Below are positions 47,294-58,173 of a DNA stretch of 64,000 bases, piece after piece. Where the stretch lies: positions 18,626,938 to 18,690,937 of the forward strand of contig JAKZAP010000014.1 of the NCBI GenBank assembly GCA_023053575.1, written 5' to 3'. Within the stretch, counting starts at the first letter, position 1. Each line of letters opens with the position of its first letter. The translations under genes and the position numbers were made by a program. A model generated the notes under the pieces. That model saw nothing but the letters and a program-made list of their open reading frames with translations. It searched no databases and had not been told where the DNA came from. Source of the DNA: Branchinecta lynchi. Its lineage: Eukaryota; Arthropoda; Branchiopoda; Anostraca; Branchinectidae.

Positions 47294-47410
47294 GCCCCTC
47301 AGTAGCTCAGATGGTAAAGCACCTGCCTTGTAAGCAGAGGGTCCTGGGTTCAAATCCCGGCTGAGGAGCATTTTTGTCTTTCAGTTCACTACTTGTAAAA
47401 TGTACAAAAC
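47294..47410 (+). repeat. tRNA-Thr(TGT)-like SINE head
   Basis: The region 47296-47368 folds as a tRNA: TAGCTCAGATGGTAAAGC (A box), anticodon loop CTTGTAA with TGT, GGGTTCAAATCCC (B box), and a nearly complete acceptor stem CCCTCAG/CTGAGGA with a mismatch at the first pair. One D-stem and one anticodon-stem mismatch are also seen. The following GCATTTTTGTCTTTCAG and TTCACTACTTGTA are shared with the SINE at 10.8 kb, so I prefer a SINE or tRNA pseudogene over a working tRNA-Thr. Confidence 0.6.
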
Positions 47411-48165
47411 AAGCTTTCAACTAAGATACTAAAATGGCCCATTTTTAGAAATCATATTAAGGCCAAAACGGCAAAGAACGTTCTAGGATCTGGTTACTAG
47501 TTTGGCACCCTAATAAAGCTCGAAGAACAGCCAACATGAACTTACACTTCGTTTCTGCGAGATTCATACGAGCACCGGCTTAGTCTTGTTACAAAAGCCT
47601 AGCAACTCCCCCCGGATAAACCTAAGCAAAGGCAATAAGCTTTATCTACAGACTTCGCGGTGCTTGATGGTCTTCAAGGGAAAAGGAGCAAAAGAGTGGC
47701 AAAATGTGTGCCAGCAATCGCGGTCATGCACATTATAGAGGTACGCTGTCACACTAATGTAAACGGTCAGACTATTATACTGTTCTCTATAGTTGTAAAG
47801 TCCCTTTCCTTAAATCAGAAAGGCGTGAACCGAGTCAGTTTCTACCCTATAAACTTCTTTTACTCTCAGCTTTTATTGGTTTATGTTTTATCTAATAATT
47901 CCTATAGCTTAAAAAGAGCATGAAACTGAAGATGTTAAGGTGAACTGTTCTTGTCGTAAAGAAAGAATACAACTTAAAATCCCTAAAAAAATAATTTTGA
48001 CCAACCTATACAAGAAGTTTGATTATTACATTAGGACTTTATTCTACTTTCTTACAAGTGTTTTCAGTTAAAACGGACATAATTACAAGATCCAAAAGCA
48101 TCCCGCCAAAAGGATAATGAATGTGAAAATTCGTATCACAAACAGTGCACCTCACGGTTAATAAA

Positions 48166-48300
48166 TATTCATTGAGCCCAAGCTGACTTTGAAAAATTTA
48201 TTCAAACAAGGTTTATAACGGATACATCAGGTAAGATTCTTCATCAGCGATATTTCGGCCCTTCTTGGCAAGGGTCCTCGTCAGGCCATCAATTCTCTGG
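48166..48300 (+). repeat. Foldback family half-copy
   Basis: CATTGAGCCCAAGCTGACTT, AACGGATACATCAGG, GGCCCTTCTTGGCAAGGGTC then CTCGTCAGGCC. One arm only of the CAAGGGTCC family. Confidence 0.55.
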
Positions 48301-48389
48301 TTCAACTTCGGGGAAGGAAAAAAACCTGGAATAAATATCTGAAGCTTCTACCGACTATAAATATCTTATTAACTAGTCCTAAGATTTAA

Positions 48390-49825
48390 TTTTTGGGATC
48401 CCAAAACGTAAGTGGAGGGATACCTATGACATCGCAAAAGTTGTCCGTCTGTCCGTCCGTCCGTCTGTCCGTCCGTCCGTCCGTCCGTCCGTCCGTCCGT
48501 CTGTAAGCACGATAACTCTCGAAGGGAATGAGATATTTTGATGAAACTTGGTGAGAAGGTTCGTTGGGTCGTCGGACCAGTCAAGTTCGTAGATGGGCTT
48601 TGTAGCTCTACATTTAGGGGTGGGGGAGGGGATTGAAATTAAGGGACAAACAAAATATTTTGAAACAGCTAATGTGATAGTCGATTATGGGGTAAGAAGA
48701 CATGCTGAACACGATGGTGAAAACCATTTTGTCATCGGACAAGTAGTTCGCCCGGAATCCGGCCAAAACCGGACAAGTTTGTTGAAAGTAAAAGTTTTAT
48801 TTGAAGTTGATTAGATGTTCGATTTAGGGGTAGGAAGACATGCTGAAGACGATGGTGAAAATTATTTTCTCGACGGACAAGTATTTCACCCGGAATCCGG
48901 CCCAAACCGGAAAGTTTGTTGAAATTAAAAGTTTTATTTGAAATTGATTAGATGTTCGATTTAGGGGTAGGAAGACATGCTGAAGACGATGGTGAAAACT
49001 ATTTTCTCGATGGACAAGTATTTCGCCCGGAATCCGGCCAAAACCGGAAAGTTTGTTGAAAGTAAAATGAAGTTGATTAAATGTTCGATTTAGAGGTAGG
49101 GAGACATGCTGAAGACGATGGTGAAAACTATTTTCTCGACGGACAAGTATTTCGACCGGAATCCGGCCCAAACCGGAAAGTTTGTCAAAATTAAAAGTTT
49201 AATTTGGATTTGATTGGATGTTCGATTTAGGGCAAGAAGACATGCTGAACACTTATGTGAAAACAAGTTTCTACCCGGACATGTAGTTCGTCCGGAATCC
49301 GGCCAAAACCGGAAAACTGTTGGAAGTCAAAGTTTTATTTCTAGTTGATTAGATAAGCGATTTAGGGGTAAGAAGAGATGCTGAGTCCCTGTGTGACAAT
49401 CGTATTTTACCCGGACATATAGTTCGACCGGAATCCGGCTGGAATCGGAAAATTTGTTATAAGCTAAATTTCTATTTGAAGTTGATTAGATGTTCATTAC
49501 TGGGGAAAGAAGATACCCTGATTTCGTCTTTGAGCTTTCTTTTTTCGCCGGACAAGTAGTTCTGGAGTTCGGCCGGAACCGGGAAATTGGCAGAAGTGGC
49601 AGGAAGTTTTCGTCAAAACAGATATGACTTATAGGGGTAAACACACATGCTGAATCCAAATCTGAACTTCGTTTTCTGAGGTGATTAGCTATTTGGCCTT
49701 AATCTGTTTCTGAATTTTAATTGTAAAAATGTTCAAGGAGTCTGGCGAAGACTGGATCTGGCTAAGACAAGACCCAGTTGTCTGGATCAGATATTGAATT
49801 TTTGGGATCCCATCGAAACCTTTGG
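48390..49825 (-). repeat. R1 family element, near full length (inverted)
   Basis: Runs from GGGATCCCAAAACGTAAGTG to TTTTTGGGATCCCATCG. Seven internal repeats (CGGAATCCGGCCAAAACCGG and variants) of 120-140 bp and a GTCCGTCCGTCC microsatellite at 48441-48503. Very close to the copy at 20165-21452 in opposite orientation. Confidence 0.85.
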
Positions 49826-49834
49826 TCTTGTTTA

Positions 49835-50215
49835 CACGGACGCTGTTTTTGCTGCACGATTATGGCGATGACAGGAAAGGTTTTTTTCTGCATTTTCGTC
49901 AACTTCGGTTTATTTATTAGTAAGGGGTTGAAAACTTAAATATTATTTTATCAATAACCTCGTTCTACGTTTCTATTATGGAGTACTCGCCTGTATCTAT
50001 TACTTTGAATAATTACTGCAACTAGTACTGAGATTTAATTTTTGACACGGCTGCTGTTTTTGCTGCACGATTGGGGCCACGGCAGGAAACATTTTTTCTG
50101 CATTTTTATCGACTTCGGTTTTGTTGTCAATAAGAAGGGCCAAGAAGGGCCAAAATATCGCTGATGAAGAATTGTAGCTGACGTACCCGTTATAAACATT
50201 GTTTGAATAAACTCA
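49835..50215. repeat. Duplicated foldback-family fragments
   Basis: ACACGGACGCTGTTTTTGCT (about 49837) and ACACGGCTGCTGTTTTTGCT (about 50044), each followed by GCACGATT and a CTGCATTTT-TCGACTTCGG word, then GCCAAGAAGGGCCAAAATAT. They correspond to the loop and right arm of the element at 23.9-24.3 kb. Confidence 0.55.
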
Positions 50216-50660
50216 CGGTTAATTCTCATAAAATGGAATTTTGGCAGACAGTTCGGGACTGATTTCCTGATCATAAATTTACACGCGCGTATCAGCTTGG
50301 CGGAAAATAGTCCGTTTTGTTACTTCACTACTAGGCCTCCGCCGTCACCACAACGGTGTGCACACTGACACAATAGGAAGTCTGACTTTGATCTTACGAG
50401 TCTCCCTCTATTTAGTGATGCTAATTGGGGCTTTATACACCAGCAATTGAGTTTTAGGGATCCCGAAACGTAAGTAGAGGGATACCTCCACTTGACAATC
50501 GTGACATGATTTCAAAAACTGCAAAGAAATGCGAAGAGCTCAGAATGTAACGAGCTTTTTATTTCCTTAAAAAAACTAAACCCCATCATACATTTCCCAG
50601 CTATTTGAGTTGGAATTCAGTTTTCTATTTTTACTTCTGGAGGTCTACGATTCTTGTGTG

Positions 50661-51043
50661 CACTGTCAGAAGTTTCATAACAGATAGCGTATAACACTTC
50701 CAAGAATAACACCTTTTCACTTAGAAATGAAGTGTTATGACCAATTAAGTTGACACTATTTCGTGCCTTGATCTCCAACAACACCTTCAATTGGTAAAAA
50801 TACTAACGGTAACGGAAGAAACATAACAGATAACATCTCAAAGTGTTATATGTTGAAACCGCGCATCCTTCTGTTGTCGTTATGTAACTTCTGACAGTGT
50901 AGTATTTTTACTTGTTGAAGGTGTTGTTGGAGCTCTAGGTACGAACTAGTATAAACTTTATTGGTCATAACACTTTATTTCTAAGTGAAAAGGTGTTATT
51001 CTTGAAAGTGTTATGAGCAATCTGTTATGAAACTTCTGACAGT
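50661..51043. mobile_element. Foldback MITE with CACTGTCAGAAGTTTCAT ends
   Basis: About 383 bp. CACTGTCAGAAGTTTCATAA pairs with TTATGAAACTTCTGACAGT; TAACACCTTTTCACTTAGAA pairs with its mirror; GTCATAACACTT-type words lie inside. It ends about 110 bp from the donor of the Cys-loop exon, inside the intron. Confidence 0.8.
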
Positions 51044-51155
51044 ATGGTGTACTTTAAAAATGACCTCTATTGACAAGAAGTCTTGTAGGTGTTTTGTATT
51101 CATAGGTTTTCTTACCTACAAAACGATTTTGGAAGAAAAAATATGTTTAACTTAC

Positions 51156-51238
51156 TGCTTTCCACGGAGAAAGAACAAACAGGGTCATCAAACGGGAATA
51201 TATTTAAGTTTCCCTGACACGATAGAACGAGGTGCCTC
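51156..51238 (-). CDS. pHCl: Cys-loop exon of chloride channel
   Basis: An 83-nt exon of 1 + 27x3 + 1 nt. It encodes RHLVLSC-QGNLN-IFPFDDPVC-SFSVES. The two cysteines are separated by exactly 13 residues and enclose FPFD, the defining signature of Cys-loop receptors, where the disulfide loop of the extracellular domain contacts the channel gate. The acceptor is a TTTCAG at 51239-51244 and the donor is GTAAGT at 51150-51155. The last base A joins TA of the exon at 45787 to make Ile, giving VES-I-SYERD, which reads smoothly across the junction. Asp-Pro instead of the more usual xQx before the second cysteine resembles the pHCl and related arthropod group rather than GABA or glycine receptors. 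The preceding exon must supply two bases of the first codon; it was not found. A MITE-like repeat begins about 40 bp upstream of the acceptor. Confidence 0.9.
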
Positions 51239-51278
51239 CTGAAACGGAAAAAAGGAAATTAGTTTACACGAAGTCAGA

Positions 51279-51548
51279 GGCGTCACTATCCAAAATGTTT
51301 TTTTTGGGGGTGAGGGATTTACCGACTAGCTGGTCATTTTTACCGACTGTCTTTGCAGATAAAAACAACTAAAATTGAGAAAAAACGACTTTGCTGAAGA
51401 AAAATCGGCTGATTTTAAATAAAAATCGACTGTTTCCAAGAAAAAAAATCGACTTTTTTACGAAAAATCGCGGGGCTTTATTTTTAACCGACTGGCAGAC
51501 AACGTTCGGGGGGGGGGGGAGGCGTCCCCCCTCCCGTCTAGTGACGCC
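51279..51548. mobile_element. MITE with GGCGTCACTA ends
   Basis: GGCGTCACTATCCAAAATG at the left and CGTCTAGTGACGCC at the right. The inside has repeated AAAAATCGACT/GGCT words and a long G run. It starts about 40 bp upstream of the Cys-loop exon acceptor. Confidence 0.6.
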
Positions 51549-51708
51549 CCCGCATGAAGTACTAACAGGGTTATGAATCAAAATTGCAAAGACTGTCTGT
51601 ATGGATCGACAGTATCAGGTATGATTCATTGAACGCTAGTTAACTTTGAACAAAGAGTTTTGGGCTAATGAAGACCCAAAAAAACATTTAGGTGTTCCCA
51701 GGAGCACT

Positions 51709-51975
51709 TAATGAATGAATGAATGAATATATTTAATAGCCAATTGGCCGTACAAAATACATGAGTTACAATACACTTTACATCACTCAATACTTATCTT
51801 TATTTAACTAATACACTCTTTAAAGAACTGGCATATTTTAAGTATCTTAGCTTTATTTTTTGTTTCAAGAATATTGGGGAACTTGATAGTATACCCATTA
51901 GAAAGTGTCTCCTGAGGTCTGAGAGTTGCTCGCATTCAACCAGGAAATGGCCCTCTTCCTCTGTATTAAAGTACA
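51709..51975 (-). mobile_element. Non-LTR retrotransposon 3' end (inverted)
   Basis: The minus strand encodes LYFNTEEEGHFLVECEQLSD then LRRHFLMGIL. EEGHFLxEC...LR is the HxxxxC half of the post-RT zinc motif; compare VDHFLFRC at 27.1 kb. The tail on the plus strand is AATGAATGAATGAATAT. 5' truncated. Confidence 0.6.
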
Positions 51976-52496
51976 GGGATTAATTGGCTACTTTCGCTGA
52001 CGGGTGGTAGACATGCAGCTCTCACCCGGCACCTGGAAAGAACCGGGACTTGGTATGGAATGGAAGCTCTTTTCAATTACAATTACAGTTCGGTTTGTTT
52101 GTCCATAAATATACTTTACAAACAAGAAGTAGTGCTGGACATGTCAATACAGTTAAAAAGATCAACCAAGGGATATATTTACAATCGTAACCTATGATTT
52201 ATATATATAATTCACGGTTTAGAATACAATTCATTAAAATACGAACGCGAATTAAAATGACAAGTCATGAAAACAATTACAAGTCGGTGTAACATGTTGC
52301 AGATGGGATCGGGGGGGGGGGGGGGGGGGTGCGACACTTCCCTCCAAACATTTCGAGATTCAGTACAGTTTCGTGAGTGCACGCTTCAGAACAGCAGTAG
52401 GAGGATGACCAAAAGAAGGAGGGGGCCGCAGATAAACAGATTTGCAGTAAGAGGTCACTGCGTGAAATATATTAAAAAACTAGTAGCATCAACCAG

Positions 52497-52836
52497 GTCC
52501 ATATCCAAGACTTTGTTGGAGGGAGGGGACCCATTAAATGGAGAACACATTCATTCATTCTACCGCACATCGGACAACGTAAGGACCATGGGGCTGCCAT
52601 ATATTTCCTTCTTAATCCTACCATTCTGCCCCATTCGCTCCTTAGGCAAATAATTACCGTACTAGTTGGTAGTAGGAAATAGTTACGGTAGAACGGTGCC
52701 GTTGTTTTTTAGAACTGGTCGGACCAAAAAGTAAAAAAACAAAAACATAGATCAGAGGTTATCAAAGCGTATAAAAAACGATGATTTTGTATATTTCGGG
52801 GGGGGGGGGTCGAACCACCCTGGATACGGCCCTGGC
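52497..52836. mobile_element. MITE with GGTCCATATCCA ends
   Basis: GGTCCATATCCAAGACTTTG at the left and CCCTGGATACGGCC at the right, with a long G run before the right end. Larger than its relatives at 15.0 and 34.6 kb. Confidence 0.5.
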
Positions 52837-53611
52837 GCCAACTTCAATTTTTTTTTTTCGAAACATGATTCCAAGGCACATGGATACCGATAAGCTCACA
52901 CCACTTCGAAGAAAATCTACACCACGAGGAGTTTCTTTCTCTCTCCTAGTCAATACTTTTTACTTGAAAGGAAAACACAATTAGAACTGTCGTTACACAA
53001 ATAAATCTTAGAGGGAATCCGAACTCTAGGCGATCGATCCCGAGGCACAATTAGGAGAATCAGGAGGAAAAATACACTTCATGTTCCCCATTAACACCAA
53101 CTGGGGCTTCAAATGCGAATTCTGAATTCTTGATGGTGACCCGACGCCACAAAAAAAAATCCACATAGGAGGTCTAGTTTGAAACCAGCAACTGGATGTG
53201 GCTATACATCTTCTCTCATCGAAAGGTCTACTTTCCCAGCTCCGCTGCTAGCATAGCCTCGTACTACAAGCCAGATTAAATCGCTCAAAGCCCAGAGAAC
53301 ATAGACATCTGTTTTCTTGACTTCGTTCAAGTCGCTTGTTCTAGTGCTCCCGCAAGCTTCCAAAGGCTTAGCTCTCAATTTGGACAAACAATATCAGGCG
53401 GACTAGAACCACTTGAAGTAATGACTCAGCGAAAAGGGAGCTTGAAAAAACAATAACCAACAAGTACACATTCCAAAACTACGGGCTGAAGTACCATAGG
53501 TGAAAACATGTTTCATACCGCAGAATATCGCACTAATCAGGCTGGACTATGAACTGAAACCACGACCGAACTTCATGCTTGTCATTCCCTGTAAATCTAA
53601 GAGATGTAATC

Positions 53612-54560
53612 TCATATGGCACTTGCAAAGTATACGTAGCAGCTAAGGACATCAGCTAAGATTTGCGCTGTCTTAGGCACATGCGATTATAGGCCTTTCG
53701 GATTCATGAAAATGTGTGGTTAGTTACATGCTATGCACTTTGCGGTTACAATGCGCACTTTAGGGGGGTTAGGAATCTATTTTGTAAGAAAAAGCACTGG
53801 TACACAAATGGTCATCGGCAAAATGGGCTTTGAGGCAAAAAGAGTCATGAGGACGTGAGAATCACGAAAATTTTGGTTAAAGTATTTTTCACCATGCAGT
53901 TAATATACGCACTTAAAGGGGGCTAAAAAATCATTGGTAAGCATACACTTGAGGTACAAGTGATCATGAACCCTTGGGGATTATGAAAGTTTATCGTTGT
54001 ATCAGAAACAGATTTCAAAGTTAAACATTTAAAGTTATAGACGACACAAAATTCCGGTAATCTTGATTCCAATTTCCTCCACTTCCCCGAAGATGACTGC
54101 TTCCAATGAATGTGGTCGGGTCCCAAATATACCTGCCGAATTTCATCGTCCTAGTGCATCTGTAAGGACCTTGACTCGCGATCATGGGAATTACAAAAAC
54201 CACCCTCTAGTCCCCCCCCCCCCCCACAGTGCACCGATCCAGTCCTTTTCTATAAAAACGTATTTACAACTTGTCCTTGTTCTTCTTACCAAGCTTCATC
54301 CCAATTTTTTCACTTCAACCATGTCCCGAGATTTCCGGTCCCCCTCCAATCCCTCCCCCAGAGTTATCGGATTTGTTTTCCGCACCCCAAGTGGGAAATC
54401 CGCGAACATAGCTCTTTCCAACTATCCAGTTACATTTGCGTCCACGCCACATTCGAAAGTTATGCTTGCCTCAAAATCCCGGATTTCCCCTCCCTCCTCT
54501 TCCCCCACGACGGTCGGATCGGCAAAACGACTATTCTCAAGTCAATCTGGTCGGATCTGA
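53612..54560 (+). repeat. R2 family, 3' truncated
   Basis: Starts CTCATATGGCACTTGCAAAG; contains ATTTCATCGTCCTAGTGCAT and ATTCGAAAGTTATGC blocks, and stops at CAATCTGGTCGGATCTGACA without the AAGTGCCATA end. Confidence 0.65.
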
Positions 54561-54740
54561 CATTTGATCAGCCAAGTTTGAGCTGATCAAATGAGCTGAT
54601 GAGCTGATCAAAGTCATCCGTTTTTTGGTACAAAAACACCAGTTTGAAAGTTTCAAGGGGTTGACAACTTCAGTAGTAAGGTACACACCGAAACCAAAAA
54701 TAGGCAGATACCAGTTGTGAGACATGTAGAGGACTACTAC

Positions 54741-54914
54741 GCAAAAGTCGACTGTTAGCTCATAGTCATCTTCGGCAATGAAGGGTTTGCAGCTTTTGCT
54801 AGTTGGTGTAACTGTTATTTGTTTCCGGTGAACTTGATGTCTATCACGGGAGAGGGACTTGTACGTAGGAATCGGTTCTCGAGGGGCTAGAAATTTGTGC
54901 AAACTGCTGCACAT
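54741..54914 (-). CDS. Possible N-terminal ligand-binding-domain exon (tentative)
   Basis: A minus-strand open frame. The segment around HRKQITVTPTSK and FIAEDDYELTVDF resembles the first beta strands of Cys-loop receptors (xVxVxx...ISExDMDYTLDxxxRQxW), and it sits upstream of the Cys-loop exon on the same strand. Against it, the donor after VDFC (GTAGTA) is weak, the expected RQxWxDxRL does not follow in frame, and no linking exon was found between 51.24 and 54.74 kb. The exon start is also unclear: an ATG is at 54914 and an AG acceptor is nearby. It may be unrelated. Confidence 0.3.
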
Positions 54915-55426
54915 TTTAATCGATTTCTATAAATCTAACGGTAAGAAAGTTTGTCTCGATGATCTATCGCTGTAACCTAGGATCAACTGTTTAAGGAACG
55001 GGTACAAACGATAATGTAAAACAATGAGGTAATTTCGTAATAACTAAGAGTGTCATCTATGGTATTTTAATCCTGAAAAGTTACGCATAGCTTTATAAGA
55101 TCAACTAGATTATATAAGATATTTTTGCGAGTTTTCATCCGTTACAATGTCTACGATTGAAAAGGATAAAGTTCAACTGACTGCAAAGTCAATTTAGTTC
55201 CTTCTTCCGATATTCTTTTGTTTGTTGTTTGTACAGCGCTGAGGAATAGCCTTTGATCATGTGATTACTGATTTTGTTCTTCTTAGAACATACCGTTTTA
55301 TAAGCTTCGATAAGTTGACAACTTCACCATTTAACCGACAGCCGGACAAAGGTTACCGCAACACTTCACATTGCCCAGGCAACGTAGGTCTACCTAATGT
55401 TTATGTAGAGTTATAGTAAGAATAAA

Positions 55427-57800
55427 AACAAGAGCTACGAGCTCATATGGCACTTGTACGAGTAGGATGTAAAAGAAAGTAGATGAGAACGTCACAAAAT
55501 ACACCCGCCATCCAAAAATGCGGTTCGGAAATAGAAATAGGATATTTAGTTTCACTCATTTCTGAGCTGTTCCGGCATCGTCTAGATTGTCTGTAGCAAA
55601 TGCACATGACTGTTCAAACTTTCATCCCAATAAATCCATTTGTTTGATCCCTAGACGTGCTACAGGATTTCCGGTACTCACTCTATCTCCACCTACCGTG
55701 GCCGAATCTGGTTCGGAATAAAAAAAATCGACCACCTAAAGCATCTTCTTTTATACCATCTATCAACTTTCACTCGAATCTGAGCATTTTTGGAAAGTTC
55801 CGGTACCCCCCCCCCCCCCCACCAACGATGTCGGAGCCGGTTCGGGCCCAATCTCTTAATTCCCTGTTCCTGTCCATCAAGTTTTACTGAAATCGGAGCA
55901 TAGTCTATCTGCAAGTTTCCAGTACCCCCCCTACCTTGGCCGAATCCGGCCCGGACGCCAAATAACAAATGTAGGCCGCATATACTCGGCACTGTCGAAT
56001 TTGCATCTCATTCGGTCCATCCGTTTGGTTTTTGTGCATGTCAAAAGTCCCCCCACCCCCAATTCCCCTAATCGTGGTAGCATATGGTTCGAACGCATGG
56101 TTTACATGTCGAGGCCATCGATTCGTATCACCCATGAAGTTTCACTCGAATCAGACCACTCGTTCGCAATTTATAGAAGTCAATTTCCATATTTCTCTTC
56201 TCTTGCTCCCCAAAAATGCTCGGATCTAGGAACGGAAGTTTCCGGGGGTATGTTCTGTCAGGTTCTTAAGTCAAGATAATTCGGGTCGCTAATATGCCTG
56301 CAAAGTTTCGTTGTCGTTTTACATCTGGAACTATTCTAACTCACGACTACCGGAATTCCAGGAAACCCCCTCCAACTACCCCCACAGAGCCCCGAAACCA
56401 TCTGGCTCCGTCAATTTCATCTAGGCCTAATGCTTGTTCCATCCATTAAGTTTCGTCCCAATCCCTCTGCTTTTAGAGTTTCTTGAGTTTTCCACCACCC
56501 CCCCCCCCCCCCCCATCCCCGCAGGTATCGGACCCGACCCGGACGTGACACTGAACGTCCGAGGCGATAGCTCACCAGACAAGTTTCATTCAAATCCGAT
56601 CACCCGTTCAAAAGTTATACACGCCACTAGATTCCTGACTCCCCATCCACCCACTCCCCCCACGATGGTCGGGTCGGGGAAACGGCTGTTCTCAAGTCAA
56701 TCTGTTCGGATCCCTGACATACCAGCCAAGTTTCATCGCCCTAGGAAATCAGGAAGTATGCCGAACTCGCGGGATCGCTAGAAATCCGGACCCCCACCCC
56801 AACTCCCCCACAGTGCCCCGATCCGGTCCGGTTATGTCAATGAAGTGTCTAGGACCTGTGCTTGTTTTTCCCACCAAGTTTCATCCCGATCCCTCCACTT
56901 TAAGCGTTTCTCAAATTTTCCGGTTCCCTACTGCAACTCCCCCCAGTGTCATCGGATCCGGCCCGGATTTAAAGTGAGATGTCTGAGACACGAGGTCATC
57001 CTAAATATCAATTTTCATCAAGATCCGATCACCCGTTCGCAAGCTAAAAATACCTCAAATTTTGGCTTCCCCCTCCCTCCACTCCCCCCCCCAGATGGTC
57101 GAATCGGGGAATTGACGATTTCCTATTTAATTTGGTCGGGTCCCAGACATACCTGTAAATTTCCATCGTCCCAGCACATCAGGAAGCACGGAACTCGCGG
57201 GATCACTACAAATTTGGACTTCTCCCCCCCCCCCCAACTCCCCCAAAGTGAGCGGATCCGTTCCGGTTATATCAGTCACGTATCTAGGACTTTTGCTTGT
57301 ATTTTCAACCAAGTTTCATCCGGATCCCTCCACTCTTAGTGTTTTCCAAGATTTCCGGTTTCCCCCTCCAACTCCCCCCAGTGTCACCGGATCCGGTCTG
57401 GATTTAAAATGGAGGGTCTGAGACACGAAGTCCTTCCATATATCAAGTTTCATTAAGATCCGATCACCCGTTCGTAAGCTAAATATATCTTATTTTTTTC
57501 CGGATTCCCCCTCCCTCCACTCCCCTCCAAATGGTTGGATCGAGGAAGCGACAATTTCTAATTTAATCTGGTCCAGTTCCTGATATGCCTGCCAAGTTTC
57601 ATCGTCCTAGCTTATCTGGAAGTGCCCGAACTAGCAAAACCGGGACCGACAGACCGACTGACGGACAGAAATTACAATCGCTATATGGCACTTGAGTAAG
57701 CTCAAGTGCCATAAAAACCTTGAACGTTGACCGACTGACAGACAGACGGACAAGTGATCAGTATATGGTACTTTACCGGAAGGGAAGTGCCATACAAACC
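55427..57800 (+). repeat. R2 family, longest copy with internal tandem units
   Basis: Starts AACAAGAGCTACGAGCTC then ATATGGCACTTG. It holds about ten units of the pattern CAAGTTTCATCG.., a pyrimidine-rich CCCCCTCCAACTCCCCC block, and a CCGATCACCCGTTCG-like word, 200-300 bp apart. Two successive ends are seen: CAAGTGCCATAAAAACC at 57703-57719 and GAAGTGCCATACAAACC at 57784-57800, each preceded by GACAGACGGAC-like words. Open frames here are products of the C-rich repeats. Confidence 0.75.
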
Positions 57801-57984
57801 TTGTAAGCTACTAATTCACTAAATGTCCCTGTCCATTCTCATTTCCGAGATTTGGAGTTTGGCTCCTCGTTTTAATCCACGGTATAGAACTATTGCGAAT
57901 TTTGAGTTTGCCACGATACACTATTTTTAAAATGGATCAGGCTCCCAATTACCCTACGGTTTTGGAGGACCTCATTCAGGGTGG

Positions 57985-58125
57985 GGAATGTGGTCCACCA
58001 GTCTCTTTCGCGGAACACACCAGTCTCACTGTTTTGAACCATCAGTCTCAGAAAAATGGCGCCGGGAACCACCAGTCTCGGAAACGAGACCAACAGTCTC
58101 AAATCCAGACCAACAGTCTCATCTA
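57985..58125. repeat. Degenerate ACCACCAGTCTC repeat
   Basis: Five to seven copies of CC-A-CAGTCTC words 12-35 bp apart (GTCCACCAGTCTCTTTCGCG, AACACACCAGTCTCAC, AACCATCAGTCTCAG, AACCACCAGTCTCGG, GACCAACAGTCTCA). Irregular spacing. Confidence 0.55.
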
Positions 58126-58173
58126 ATTTCCAATTTTTTTAGAGTTAAAAAGTGTTTTCTTTGTTTTTCTCTG

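Larger units (their letters stand above)
6848..51238 (-). other. pHCl: Gene span: Cys-loop chloride channel, pHCl-like (5' end incomplete)
   Basis: Span of the spliced minus-strand gene covering exons at 51156-51238, 45647-45787, the alternatives 29348-29500 or 29152-29304, 22902-23116, 11515-11613 and 6848-6976. All junctions have AG acceptors and GT donors and the phases fit: 1 after the Cys-loop exon, 1 after loop C, 1 after either alternative exon, 0 after TM3 and 0 after the loop exon. Introns are about 5.4, 16.1, 6.0-6.2, 11.3 and 4.5 kb and are filled with transposable elements. The product is expected to be a plasma-membrane pentameric ligand-gated anion channel subunit. The pHCl assignment comes from remembered TM2-TM3 motifs of that arthropod group; GluCl, HisCl and RDL have clearly different TM2-TM3 sequences. 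The signal peptide and the first part of the ligand-binding domain are missing from this reconstruction. Confidence 0.88.

Noticed and set aside
47296..47368. Functional tRNA-Thr(TGT) gene
   Set aside because: Acceptor, D-stem and anticodon-stem mismatches are present, and the flank is shared with a SINE at 10.8 kb. Kept only as a SINE head.
48441..49500. Regularly spaced repeats suggesting a CRISPR array
   Set aside because: Units are 120-140 bp, diverge without distinct spacers, recur as a dispersed family, and the genome is animal.
53202..53387. Minus frame with DVYVLWALSDLIWLV considered as a membrane segment of the receptor
   Set aside because: It does not match any part of a Cys-loop receptor expected upstream of the Cys loop and has no matching splice sites.
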